64,000 bases of DNA from Owenia fusiformis (GCA_903813345.2 CAIIXF020000005.1:12095375-12159374); one strand, 5' to 3'; shown: positions 46,568-58,344, counted from the first letter of the stretch. Numbers and translations: made by a program. The notes: a model not told the origin generated them from the sequence alone.

Positions 46568-47803
46568 TCATTCTACATAATTGCCACCATTTGCAACACA
46601 TTTCTCATGTCTGGATACCCATTCCTTGAACACAGAATTAAATCCATTAGAACTCATTCCTTGTAGGGCTAGTACTACGGCATTTTTCAATTCCTCACAG
46701 GATTGAAAATTATTTCCACTAAGGTTTCTTTTTAGTTCCCCATACAAATAAAAGTCACTGGGGGCAAGATCAGGTGAATAAGGGGCATGTTCAAGTTGTT
46801 GAAATCCAAGTGTTTGGACTGTGTTGCTGGTCAGGATTGCAGTGTGCGTAGGGGCATTGTCCCAATGCAAGATAAACTGCTGCAGATGTCCGGGACGCTT
46901 TTTCCTCAGGGAACGTTGAAGATCACGCTTCAGAACCTGAAAAACAAATGTTTAATGGTTGTTAAACCAGTTGTTTCATTGATTGGATTTGGATTTGAAT
47001 CATGGCCATGGAGTTATAATTATATTGACAGTGAACAACATTTAAATACTTTAATTTAAATATAAAATTCACAGTATGATGTATTATTAGAACAAATGAT
47101 ATCTTACCTTTGCAATGTAAACGGCATTAATTCTCTGGCCAATGGGAACAAAATGGGTTTACACCATTCCTCTAATGTCAAAGAATGTCACAACCATTTG
47201 TTTCTTTTGTGGAATTCCTGGTACTATTTTAGGCTTGGTTGGTGTTGGGGAGTTGTCATGTTTCCACGATGAACTTTGTTGCGTGGTCTCTGGGATGTAG
47301 AATGATAGCAATGATTCGTCACTCGTAATGATCTTGTTAAGAAAGTCATCTCCATCTCTCCGATATTTTGCAAGAAAGTCCCTTGAAGCCTTAACACGCC
47401 GGTCTTTCTGCTCCTGTGTCAAGTCATGCGGCACCCATTTAGCAGACACCTTCTTTAACAGACAGTTCTTTGTCAGTATCCGTTGCACAGTCCCATAGCT
47501 CAGATCGTGTTTTTCAGCCAATTCTCTGATAGAAATTTGCCTATTGTCCATAACATCAGCTTCAATTGCTTTGATGGTTTGATCATCGAATGACGACACT
47601 GGCCTGCCTCCTCGCTGCTTGTCTACCACTTCATCATATCCACTGGAATACTTGTTAAACCACCTGTAAATGTTTCTCTCAGCAATGGCAGCTTTACCAT
47701 ATGCCTTCTTTATCTGTCTTATAGTCTCTTTTACACCTTTCCCCAACTTTACACAGAACTTAATGTTTGTTCTTTGCTCTATTTTACTCTGACTTGGCGC
47801 CAT
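46568..47803 (-). pseudogene. Mariner transposase, two exons, one nonsense codon
   Basis: Exon 1 (47803-47108) starts MAPSQSKIEQ and carries two helix-turn-helix regions (residues ~15-50, ending YRWFNKYSSG, and ~90-115), the WVPHDLT motif and first catalytic Asp (ITSDES, residue ~165). A TAA at 47159-47161 (codon 215) replaces the residue between GMV and THFVP that is usually Tyr. Exon 2 (46936-46568) carries HWDNAPTH and PYSPDLAPSD, whose Asp residues are separated by 34 residues, the mariner DD34D spacing, and ends at GGNYVE. Total length is about 354 codons, near the mariner norm. It would nick and rejoin DNA at the TIRs in the nucleus; the stop probably inactivates this copy. Confidence 0.9.
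46937..47107 (-). other. Putative 171-bp phase-0 intron in the mariner transposase
   Basis: On the minus strand the conserved exon end ...VYIAK is followed by 'ggtaagat', a strong donor. The next conserved exon start VLKRDLQ is preceded by 'acatttgtttttcag', a good acceptor with pyrimidine tract. Removing 171 bp restores the expected protein alignment without a frame change, and the interval itself is AT-rich and not coding. Confidence 0.8.
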
Positions 47804-48229
47804 CTTGAATTGGGTGGGTTAGTGTCCTTGGTCATGTTAGTATTTGTCATGGATGATGGAAGCAATTCAAAGAAATTGAAAGCTTTTTATGAATGCCTAT
47901 TGTGACATCACAACTATTACATATTTGTTACCATGGCAACAAATATAAAAATCATAGAAAACAAACAATGAACATTTTCAAATGTTACTGACTTTTTAAA
48001 TTAGAGAAATTCACAAAAACGTTATGGTTTCTCTTCAATTTGCCCCGGGTTACGCGATATCGGGTTACTATAGCAACCATAATTTCAACCAATGAAATGA
48101 TTGAATTCCAATCTTTGAGATGGTAACTCAGAAATGTTGTGGGTACATGTATACCAAATTTCATGAAGATCTGATGAATACTTTTGAAATTACAATGTCT
48201 TTGACGTTACTTCTGGATCACCCTGTATA

Positions 48230-48790
48230 TTATAGATCGTCACACATTTATAAAAGGGTGATTTTTATTTTGACAAATCAATTCCACATTTATGGGTGAA
48301 GTTTCAGGATCTTCTATTTGTGTATAATAAGGAAAAATTGGCATCTAAATTTCCCCATTACGTAATAGCACACAGCTTGGCATATGAAATATCCTACAAA
48401 TGAAACAAAGCAAGACAAACCCGTTTCTAATACACTGATTTATATTGGCTGTTGAACATGTATTCTTTGAACGCAATCACTCTTTGGATAACGTTTTCAA
48501 AATCATTATAAGCTGATTACTTTATCTAAAAGACAATTTCAATAAACTGGATTTTACAGAACTCCCCTTATTTCTTAAAAATGGACTGATCCAGTTGATT
48601 CGCCTGGAGCCGCCATATTGTTTTTATACGGGATGCTAATCGGAACCCTTTAACAAGGTTCTGTGGAGTAGTATGCCCTTGGGATGTTAAGAAGATTGCC
48701 GATTGAATGCAGGATGACATTGAGTGAGCAAAATGTTTGAAATACTTAAAGGAACTTATTAGATCATTTATAGCAAGAAATATTGATAGG
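48230..48790. other. No gene recognised
   Basis: No supported feature. Confidence 0.5.
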
Positions 48791-48796
48791 TAAATA

Positions 48797-48880
48797 TGAA
48801 AATGAAAAATTGACCTAGATTTTGATCTTTGACCTAGATAGAAAATTGACCTAATTTCCCAGAAATTAATAAACTCTCGA
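48797..48880 (-). repeat. Isolated fragment of the 15.7-22.2 kb repeat unit
   Basis: The reverse complement reads 'ctgggaaattaggtcaa', 'ctatctaggtcaaagatc' and 'aatctaggtcaa', the head of the large tandem units. Only about 85 bp are present, showing that the family is dispersed and not confined to the array. Confidence 0.65.
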
Positions 48881-49057
48881 TTTTCAATCGCCATTTCATG
48901 GAACCCTATCGACAGAGGTTTCAAACCGTGCAACTATTGTTAATGGACAGTCAGCAGGACAAGTGAGTTAAAAATATCTCAAAATAAATGGGTGGAGTAA
49001 TTCCTAGATATATGAAATGATAGAAATAGCCAATGAGAATAAATAACAATTATAAAT

Positions 49058-49440
49058 AGTACCATGGGTACTGGGCTCACATGGTGTTGCTCAAAAGTGA
49101 ATGATGGCTAAAATGGCAGAAACGGTGACATAGCTTTTACAATGCAGGACACCTGAAATTATTTGTAAAGCTAGGTAATGGGCCACAATTGAATTTTGCA
49201 AGACAAAAATGGCGACCATTTTGAAAATCGGTGAGTTTTTGAACCATGAGTCATAGGGGAGTTTTCTGTATTCTGCAGCGACCATTTTGACAATAGGTGA
49301 GCTTTTGAATGTTGAACAAAAATAACTTAAAATGGGAATCCTATTGACAGAGGTTTTAAAACTGGCCAATTGTTGACAGATGGACAGACAGACGGACAAG
49401 TGAGTGATATTGCAATAGCTCACCATATGAGCTAAAACCT
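49058..49440 (+). repeat. Dispersed repeat S, copy 2
   Basis: Starts 'catgggtactgggctc' and 'atggtgttgctc', contains two 'gcgaccattttga' blocks and a short 'gatggacagacagacgga' tract. Same organisation as 2811-3035. The open frame at 49091-49453 (minus, 120 codons) is within the repeat and has no recognised domain. Confidence 0.5.
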
Positions 49441-49449
49441 TAACTTGTA

Positions 49450-50345
49450 ACATACAAATAGAATAATAAGGGGAAGACTTTTTGAGGTTAAGTTTTTAAT
49501 GGTACCAGGGTAAGGTCGATGAATTATCATTACTTAGCGAGTCACGCAATATTACCTTCCATAAGTGAAGCTGCGTCAGCACATACTTTAATCCTAGTTG
49601 GATTTTTTGTTGAAGTAGGAATATTGTTAAAAGCAGTTATCCAGTGCAGGCACTAATGGTATAGCATCCAACTCTTAACCCTCTTCCTCTTTCTAAATGT
49701 GTACAAAAGTGTGAGTTTGGTTTTGGTGGCTTGTTTTTATCATTTTCTAATGATAGCATTGAATAAAAGTACATGGCATTGACATCCACTTTGTTATTTC
49801 ATTTTCTCAACTGAGAAGTCATTCCCAAGAACCTCATCAAGTGAATACGCAATTTGATTATACAAATTGAATAAATAAATATCAATGACAGTAGGAGGTT
49901 TAATTTTCTTGAAGTGGTGATATTATTTCACTTTTATGGTTTCCTTAAATTTTCTCTGAGGAATAGAAAGAAATCATTCCAAAGGACAACTTTTTCTGAA
50001 CAATATACAGCTTTTTCCTTTATAAATGTTATAAATTGGGGTTATCTAAAAGCTGATGTAATTAATCACCACTTGTCCCATTTATATGGCTTTAATTTAG
50101 ATATTACATTACATTAAATTACACAAATGTTAAAATTCTAAGAGCGCAAGGCACATGAAACCCCAATACATAAATCATAATAACTAGAAAAAGAACAGCA
50201 GCTCTCATAGAGGTGCAAAGGAGGACGGAAAGTATCGCAACAGATTTTGAACAGTCATATGTTGGATTTTGGCTATTTTCTTTTGGCTGAGGATTTAAAC
50301 AATTGCATATATTAGGCCAGTGATACTTTCCCTCCTCCTTTCACA
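49450..50345. other. No gene recognised
   Basis: No supported feature. Confidence 0.5.
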
Positions 50346-50350
50346 GAACA

Positions 50351-50764
50351 TTTCATATTTTAATGAAAATGAACTTTTGATAAAAGAAACCATTTTGAAT
50401 AAGTATTTAAGTCAAAGTCAAAGCAAAATTCGCAGGCAATTTGAATTTGGAGGCCAATTTAGAAATTGTCCTTGTAGATATTACATATCTGAAAATTGGA
50501 AAAGTGACAAATGTAAATTCACTAACATTTAAGTCAATAGGGTAAGCCTCTGGGTTCATTCCATATTTTAAGAAAATGAACTTTTGATAAAAGAAACCAT
50601 TTTGAATAAGACAATATTCAAGTCAAAGTAAAAATGGCAGGCAATTATGTAATTGCTACAAGGACAATTTCTAAATTGGCCTCCAAATTCAATCTGAAAA
50701 TTGGAAAAGTGACAAATGTAAATTCACTAACATTTAAGTCAATAGGGTAAGCCTCTGGGTTCAA
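50351..50764 (+). repeat. Tandem duplication with internal 46-bp inversion
   Basis: Two ~207-bp copies (50351-50556 and 50557-50764) share 'aaaatgaacttttgataaaa' and 'gaaaattggaaaagtgac' to 'gtaagcctctgggttc'. Between these, 50441-50486 of copy 1 is present in copy 2 (50647-50692) as its reverse complement, with two mismatches in 46 bp. The flanking sequence is colinear. Confidence 0.85.
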
Positions 50765-50769
50765 GTGAT

Positions 50770-52525
50770 ATTTTGTGAGAAAATATACAAACATTCATAT
50801 ATGAGATCTAATACAGTATAATGTAACCATACTTTGAAATAACAATCAATTTCTGCTCTTGTCAGCCATTGACTGATGGACAGACGAAGGGCTTCACTAT
50901 ATCCCTACCTTACTTCATTTGTAAGCTTAAAATATGCACAAGTCCATATTACAAATGACCTGAACATGAATCCCATTTGGTTTCACTGATCTGATAAAAA
51001 ATTATCTTCCTTCACAGGGAATTCTTATTCTAACAGTGAGACTATAATTCACATTACATGCACAGTCTCCATTTCCTTATTATCTTGAGGTTTCTTTGAA
51101 AAAAAGAAATCTATATCTAAAAACAATGGTTGATGGAGTGAAGAAATGCCAAAAGTATTAAAGAAATATACTCCTCAAAAAAGTTAGGAACCAATCTTTT
51201 TCCTCATAGGTTTACATGTTAAACCCCATGACTGTTTGAACTATTATTTTCAAAACCTGAAACGAAAGAAAAACTGATAATGTAAATGGATATGTACCAT
51301 GACTCTATTCTCTATATTTCAGAAAATTTTCAATTCAATATCTCCGTCACAATATGTCAAAAACTGATGTCAAATTTGAGGAAAATTTAAAAAAATGGCA
51401 GAATCCATGTAATCCAATGGGAAATGGTTGGGTTGCCAAAAGTCGTATGAGAAAATATGCATGAATTCAATTGCTCTCAAAAATGGAATGTAAATAGACA
51501 ATTGAATTTGATAACTTGTCCACAACAAAAAATGATTTGTTTCTCCAGGTTTTACAAAGTTATGAGTTTCAAAAGTCAAAATCATTTCTCACAAAACCTC
51601 TCATTGAAATAACACAGGGGGTCAAAATGAGTTGTCAAAAATAGTTCAAAAATAGAATATAATATTATGCTTTCGAGTAAAAATTGAAGCTACTGTCAAT
51701 AAAAATAGGCATTTATTTCAATAATAATCAATTATATAGGATCGGCTGACAACATAAAATGCAGGTAATTTAAGCCTTTTGGGTAATAACGAACTTTTCA
51801 AACCTGGCCTGGGAATCCAGATAAGTGACAATGCTAATTAATTAAACATGGTCCTTTCAATACAAAATAAAGGATCTATTTTACTTGAACATTTAAGATA
51901 ATTGATCATTCCAGGGATCTCTAATGAGCCAACAGGAACATAGGAAAAAGCTATTAAGAGGCAAGCATAAGGTGACAGAATGGCAATAAGTTTTGGAGAA
52001 AATTACTTTCATACAAAATGCATCACTTTTTTTAATTGACTAATAGACACTGGCTTAGCCTAATTGAGGTCAATATATAGGATTATAAGCTAAAGTGAGA
52101 ATGTTCAAAAAAAAATCTCCTGGGAGAAGTAACAAAGTGCAACTATATTTATTGTGTGCTATAATAAGGGGGTCACTTCTGCCATTTTGATCCTAAAACA
52201 TTCCAAAAAACAGGATATTGATTAAAAATATGAATAGGGGCGATTCAAAAGTAATGGTCAAAATTTATAGGCATGCTTAACATTGTCCAATCAGTCTAAT
52301 CTTTTCACAGGCATTAGCTCATTCAATTATCTACTTAGTGTCAAATTCTTATTTAGCTGCATTGAATATTATTTTAGCTATGTGTAATCAAGGTAACTAG
52401 GGTAAGCATAGGCGGAATCGACTTTTGAATGGTAATTGAATTTTTTGTCATTCATTTGATTTCATGTTTATGATTCAACACACATGTTGGGTCTATAAAA
52501 TGCAAAATCAATGTCAAGGAATACT
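50770..52525. other. No gene recognised
   Basis: AT-rich with no supported coding, TIR or tandem repeat. Confidence 0.5.
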
Positions 52526-52535
52526 CAAATGTCAA

Positions 52536-53283
52536 TGGAATGTTATAAAAACCCTTCGACCTGCACCTTCGACCTTCACCTTCGACTTACAGGGTGTCAA
52601 AAAAGAAAATATTATAGAAGCTATTTTTGCTAATCTCAGACCACGCAAGAGTCACTTGATTTGTGGTTCAAAGGTGAGATCATTAAGATCTTAAATTGTA
52701 GCAACGTTTGCAGTACTCTAGGTTTAGTTACAGGGGTGAAATAGCGTTTTCATGTTATCAAATTAAGATTCTGTTGATGTTGATTGGGTAGTCAATCGGG
52801 TAGTTTAAATGGAAGTTTCCCTTTTTAGAACTTACTTCCTGGTTTTGATTCGATTGAATCGAAGTAAAATTAGAGTAAGTAGCGATCAATTACTGTTCTA
52901 TTTATTGAGTTCCAATTATAGTCGTGTTGTGTGATCAATATTAAAATGGGATATGGCGTCAATAACTTGTTATTTAACTTTGAAATCTTGTCCGAAAAGT
53001 GATGACGTCACCAGGCCTATAAAGTATTTCGCCGATGTAAACTCAAGAGATGACAGCTAGCTTTCGACGAGGACAGAGCTCCGTTCAATTTCATAATCTA
53101 TGTGAAGTTGGACTTAGTCGTTTTTCAAAGAAATATTTTTGGACTTTGACAATTTTCATAAGAAAAGTCAAAGGTGCAGGTCGAAGGGTTTTTATAACTT
53201 TCATTTTGGCCCGCTTTTTGGGCACCCTGTAGGTCGAAGCTGTAGGTCGAAGCTGAAGGTCGAAGGGTTTTTATAACATTCCA
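52536..53283. mobile_element. Inverted-repeat element with 'accttcg' tandem motifs, 7-bp TSD
   Basis: 'tggaatgttataaaaaccct' at the left and its complement at the right end form the TIRs, followed inward by repeats of 'tcgacct'/'aggtcga'. 'atgtcaa' flanks both sides (52529-52535 and 53284-53290). A second copy of the right-hand motif occurs at about 53170-53205. No coding recognised. Confidence 0.65.
52590..53229. mobile_element. Mariner-type MITE nested inside the preceding element
   Basis: 'cagggtgtcaaaaa' at 52590 and 'tttttgggcaccctg' ending at 53229 are near-perfect short inverted repeats, each bordered by TA (52588-52589 and 53230-53231). Length 640 bp; no transposase. The TA TSD and CAGGGTG start fit a non-autonomous mariner. 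The inner copy of the host element's TIR motif near 53170 makes the nesting history uncertain. Confidence 0.5.
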
Positions 53284-53538
53284 ATGTCAATTCATATACT
53301 GGTGAGTTCTAAATTCAGGAGCAAATTGTGCTGTAATACATCACAATGAATTTATAGTCAGTCACAAAGAGTCAGGAAGTGAGTCAGACTCTAAGATTCA
53401 CACCCATCCAAGAAATGTATCGTACCACTAGTAAAACAAAGAATTGTTAGAGTATAATTGGTAGCAACTGGAGACACAAGGCAGGCTGTTGTCAGGAAAA
53501 TTAAAGATACACATGGAGATAAGGCCTTTTCAATCCGT

Positions 53539-53598
53539 AAAGCTAAGTTCACACCAACGGCGCTTTGATAGCGCTTTAAAGCGGTGTGAACTTAGCTT
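53539..53598. repeat. 60-bp hairpin with perfect 16-bp stem
   Basis: 'aagctaagttcacacc' and 'ggtgtgaacttagctt' are exact complements enclosing a 28-nt loop that contains 'gcgctttgatagcgcttta'. Typical of a very short MITE; no TSD could be fixed. Confidence 0.7.
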
Positions 53599-53599
53599 G

Positions 53600-54110
53600 A
53601 GAGATTGTACAAGCACTTTTGTGGAGGTGATGAGAGGGTACTGAATCTTTTAGCGATCTGGAAGACCACAGACTGGTCACCCTGAACACAAATATAACAA
53701 TATTCATCTTGTAGATGCAATCTTTAATGTAGTCAGGTGATTGAAACTGAGGAAAATAAGTTCCATTACAGACAGAGTTGCAAATCCCCAGTCGTATGGT
53801 CGCAATTTTTTTCAATTTAAGACCAATTAATTGAAAATACTTGCTACGTTTTATTTAACGCCGTCCTTACATTAGATGGACCCCAAAAAATAATGTTGGA
53901 CGGAAAAATAAAAAACTCCCGAGTCCCTTGGACGCATTTTATTTCCACAGCATTATTTCCAAAAATCTTACCTCTCAGAACACTCAAACAGTAGTAGAAA
54001 CATTTTTACCCCACACCAGCTTATTTATCCTCTGAATGTATGTTTTATGAGACGTTTTGTACAAAATATAATAAAAATATTTGTTTCAAAATAATCTGCC
54101 ATCGTCACTA
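53600..54110. other. No gene recognised
   Basis: No supported feature. The minus-strand frame at 53576-53815 overlaps the hairpin and has no domain. Confidence 0.4.
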
Positions 54111-54114
54111 TTAG

Positions 54115-55010
54115 CCAGATCACGGAGAATTCTCCGGCTTTCAGAAGAAAATCTCCGGCTTTCAATTAAGTTAAACATATCAAATGAAAGAATATAAATT
54201 GGCCTACCTTGTGAAGACAAAATCTAAGTATAATAGGCAGATAATCAACAGTGTTTTAGAGAAACACTGAGATAATTATCTTACTGTAATTTGGCAACCA
54301 TTTTGATTGACCTCTAAATCCAAAACATCATTGCTTTGAGATTAATGGGTCAGTAGCAAAAAAACTTTATCACTGTCCTGCCAACTTTCAATGGATACTA
54401 ATTCTATTATTAACAATTACACATAAACTTGATAACAAACTGTTTAATTAATACAATTGGTCTTTTTGGCATTATCTTACATCATAGTGAGGAAGCACAA
54501 GGGGGAACATTTGAAAACAAATAAAATAGTACAAGTCAAAAATACATGTATTTCATTGAAATTGACAATGTGTCAGAAAGGAATATTGAGTTTATTATTT
54601 ACATCAGAGTGAGGAGGAACAAGGGGCAACATTGAAAAACAAAGTTATTAAGAAAAAAATTAATTACAGTCAATTATGTATTATAAATATTATTGTTGGA
54701 AATTCTGTGCTGAGATATGCTCAGAATGCACCAGAGAGGGTCTACATTTCAAAATTGTCTGAGGGGGCATGCCCCCATGCCCCCCTAGTTGTAAGTTTAG
54801 TAAATATAAAATCACTCCATAAGACATGGTAAAAAAGACAAAAATGCCTTACATTTGTGTTACTTTAGAAAAAACGAGTACTTGAATTTGCTTTATCCAA
54901 TTTTTTCAGTTTTAATTAGTTTCAGGCTTTTAATTTTTCGGACCCACTTTTTTGGGTTTGGACTCCATTTTTTTTACCGTGGGGTCCATTGGACCCACTT
55001 TTTGGTAACA
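54115..55010 (+). repeat. Dispersed repeat D, copy 2
   Basis: Aligns with 6361-7290 in the same orientation through 'gaatataaattggcctacc', 'cagtgttttagagaaacact' and 'cagagtgaggaggaacaag'. Later it carries 'gggggcatgcccccatg' followed by 'cccccctag', and 'ggacccacttttt'. No coding remains. Confidence 0.65.
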
Positions 55011-55014
55011 CTTA

Positions 55015-56425
55015 ATAAAACACTGACTTGCCATTCATATGAGTACGACTTGGTCCTGAAACTCGTAGTATTAAATTCCCGATATTCGACCGAATTTCAA
55101 TATCGGGACATTAATCTCTTACTATAAAATGCATCAAACATGTATAATAGCGAGAAACACCTCCAAATTCGTTCTGATGTTTTCACTTACCTCGTACCTA
55201 GATAACACTTCTACGCAATGAGTATTCATAGCGAACCTGCAATTTCAGGCCATGGTAATACCCGTTCGTAAATTTCCTGCATCATCGGTCACAAATCGTG
55301 TGCTTTATCAGTATGACGGACGCAGAAAAGAAATTTAAAAATTGAGCCGGCATCTAAGTCAAAAAAGTCGGCAGTTTAGATATACTTTGTGATTCTGATA
55401 GCGTAAGGTAAACGTATTGTTGATAGCACAGGATGCAAATTAGGTGAAACGCCAATCCCATTCGACAGGTTCCTTTTATTAGATTTTAATTGACATTTAA
55501 AGTGAAACTGAAACTACCATCATAGTTCAAGTATACAGAATAATGCCTAGGGTATTGAGAATCAACTGAGTTGAAAAATAAGATGAAATGTACACCAACT
55601 CAATGGCTATGGCCAAAAATGGAACGTTCATAAATAACTTATATTGATATTGTAAGAGAGTGAGGAAACATAAAGGACACTAATGGGTTTAAAAATTTGA
55701 AAAGCTCTTGAAAATAATTTATGACGATCTTTTAGTGGTTATTACAATCTTTTAGTGGTTATTACAATCTTTTAGTGATAATTAGTCGTAGTGCAACCTT
55801 TTTGTGGGAAAAGGTGGAAAAAATCCATACAACCTTTTTTCCTTAAAAGGTTGCCATTCATACAACTTTTGTTTTGAGGAGGATCTGCAAATCTGATAAC
55901 AGATGATTCAAATATTAAATAGAATGTAAATGGATGATCAAGAATGATGTGAAATTATGGTTGAACTTATTGTGCTTCAATCTTCAAAAAGTTGAGTTGA
56001 CCAGAAAAAGATGATGAAACAACCCGAGCCTTGGTCATCAAATCCAAGGTTAGCAACATAAGCCTTGACAATAAATATCTGACAAAAATAATGTATAGAC
56101 AAACTGAAATGCTGATGAGCCAAATTCTGAGAAAAGGTGAAAACTAAAAAAAATGTAATTGACCTTTAAAAAACACATGTTATTTCCTCGGAAATAATTC
56201 AAATATGCCAGAATAGTCTGGAGTTAGTAATTAAGGTGATGCATTATTCCATAGAAATGGGTACTTACTGTCAGTTTCCAGGTTTAAGTATAAATCACTG
56301 CTGTGATATCACACAAAGTAAAGGACAAAATTCAGAAAACAAACGAATATCTAATAAAATCAAGACTGAAGATGCAAAACAGCAACATGGCATTACAAAA
56401 TCTACATATTATGTTTCTAACATAC
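55015..56425. other. No gene; one 20-bp tandem
   Basis: 'attacaatcttttagtggtt' is repeated about three times at 55723-55785. Otherwise no coding or element is supported. Confidence 0.5.
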
Positions 56426-56432
56426 AAAAGTA

Positions 56433-57486
56433 CTTGGGTGCATCAAAAAGTTTTGCAATTTTGACACTATCTCAAGTTATACATTTAGCTTTGTTTTGGC
56501 ACAATTATAGATCATATATCTATACATAGTGTGTAACGATTTGGTTGCTCATCTGTGATTGGGTAAAAAGATATGGTTGCTATGGTAACGGGACCCGAGG
56601 GTACTCGGTTCCACCTAGAATATGTTAATTTTAAATTCTATTATATTCTGTTATTATTATGATTCAGTCACCAAAATTACAGGTTTGTGTGTCTTTTCAT
56701 TCCCCCTTTCTATTTCTTATTGTTCTGATGACATCACACAAGGCTATTATGACATATGGATTTACATTGTGATGTAAATTGTGGGGAAAACCTGTGAAAT
56801 CTGGCAGCCATTTTGTTTCAAGTAAATTTTCTCTTTCTGCTACAAACCCCACTTCCATATGGACAACGCATGGCCCCATACAAGTAGGGTGGCAATTGAT
56901 GCTCAAGAGGACCTGGATTGGGAGCGTGTAACAACAGGCAGCTTACTCCCAGACACATTACCATGCGACTTCTTCTTGTTCAGTCATATGAAGAGGGGAT
57001 TGAGGGGCATGTGCTTTGAAACCCAATAGGAACTTGCCTCAGCCGTGAGGAAGCGATTGACTGTTTTATCAGCAGGGGATTTCAGGCTGTCTTCAGAGAC
57101 TGGGTCCACAGACATCAACAATGTTTGGCAGCTGGGAGCAATTATTTTGAATAATTTGAGAACAATGTTTGCAGAAAATTGATAATAGGAATTTGAGAAC
57201 AATGTTTTAATATGCAGAAAATTGTTAATATGAGACTAAACAAGGTGTTGGCAAATTGATGTCATTTATTCTGTTTATTGCGTAATAATAAACTTGCATT
57301 GAACCATGAGGTCGCTTCTTATATTACTATGACAACCATATTTTCTTGAAAAATGAAGATCCAGTCTCAAAATTTTGCAGGTATGTCCACAAATGTATGA
57401 TCATTGTTTGTGCCGAATATTATGACATAACTCAATATAGTTATTACGATAGAGTCAAAATTGCAAAACTTTTTGATGCACCCAAG
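56433..57486 (+). mobile_element. Deleted mariner element, TA target
   Basis: The ends 'cttgggtgcatcaaaaag' and its complement are inverted repeats of about 40 bp with one mismatch, followed by weaker similarity, bordered by TA (56431-56432 and 57487-57488). Length 1,054 bp. Only the C-terminal part of a DD34D transposase remains. 'ggttgctatggtaacggga' resembles the inner TIR end of the mariner at 46264-48225, suggesting a related lineage. Confidence 0.85.
56859..57154 (+). pseudogene. Mariner transposase C-terminal remnant
   Basis: Encodes DNAWPHTS, then 34 residues after the first Asp the LPCD Asp, then FFLFSHMKRGLRGMCFET, an in-frame TAG (57027-57029), and after a frameshift FRDWVHRHQQCLAAGSNYFE. 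This is the mariner order from the second catalytic Asp to the C-terminus. The DNA-binding domain and the first catalytic Asp are deleted. Confidence 0.85.
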
Positions 57487-57489
57487 TAC

Positions 57490-58135
57490 TATGATATTAA
57501 AATCCCTATTCACTGACACATTACACCCAAAGAAAATACATCATGTACATATATATATTTGCTTCACATATTCTTGCCCGGATGCCAGCTTAAACATTGC
57601 TCTTTGCAATCCATTATAAATCACATACCGGAAGTAACATGTCATTGTAAATATTCAACTGATATGCAGTGGCTTGTAATGATCACTGGGTCCCATATGT
57701 GTTACAAAGTCACTGTGTCTATGCAACAAGATGGCCTTCCGTTAAGTAAAAGATTTCGGATATTTTGTTTTCTCAATTTAAAGTTGTACTTGTATTTTGT
57801 CATATTTGGAGACTGCACTACCTGACATAAGATCATGAACTATGAACTTGAAATGGGATGCTGAATGTTATTTTTGAGAGTTGAAGTTTCTGTTTAATTG
57901 TATATTGAGAACCTAGATCAACAGCATTGGGGCTATTTTAAGGCAGGAAAATATTGATAAAAATACAGTCATTAATACAATAAACAATCTTTATCACTCA
58001 CTAAACCTTTCTTGCTTGACTTTTACAATCTAAGCATTTATATAATCATAATAAAGGCAATCAGTATATATCCCCAGAGAATATTTTATTTCTTATTTCC
58101 ATATGCACTAAGCTATTGAGATCCATTATATTGTA
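57490..58135. other. No gene recognised
   Basis: An 88-codon plus-strand frame at 57559-57825 has no recognised motif. Nothing else supported. Confidence 0.5.
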
Positions 58136-58139
58136 CAAT

Positions 58140-58340
58140 TAAATTGTGATAAATATGTATGCATAAGTGCCAATGGGAAAGGACCAAAAATGACTACAGA
58201 ATAGAGAGAAATACATTTAAAAGTACACCAGTCATAAGGGAAACAACCCCTACCATTACTGTCAACATAAAAAAATAGTTATAGATACTACTCTCAAAGT
58301 CCATAGGTGTGTCAAAGGGTCAAAATCAATCCACAAAATA
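58140..58340 (+). repeat. Dispersed repeat R, copy 5 (partial)
   Basis: 'cataagtgccaatgggaaagg' matches the start of R. The middle is deleted and the downstream 'aaagtccataggtgtgtcaa' block, shared with 37127, follows. Confidence 0.55.
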
Positions 58341-58344
58341 CACT

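Larger units (their letters stand above)
46264..48225 (-). mobile_element. Mariner transposon, nearly intact, 189-bp TIRs
   Basis: A 1,962-bp element with TA on both sides (46262-46263 and 48226-48227). TIRs run 46264-46452 and 48037-48225 and differ at only two adjacent bases near position 29, so insertion looks recent. They begin 'cagggtgatccagaagtaac'. TIRs this long are unusual for mariner, where 20-40 bp is common. The minus strand encodes a DD34D transposase with one premature stop and an apparent intron. Confidence 0.95.

Noticed and set aside
46787-47059. 90-codon plus-strand open frame within the mariner.
   Set aside because: It is antisense to the conserved transposase and its intron; no independent support.
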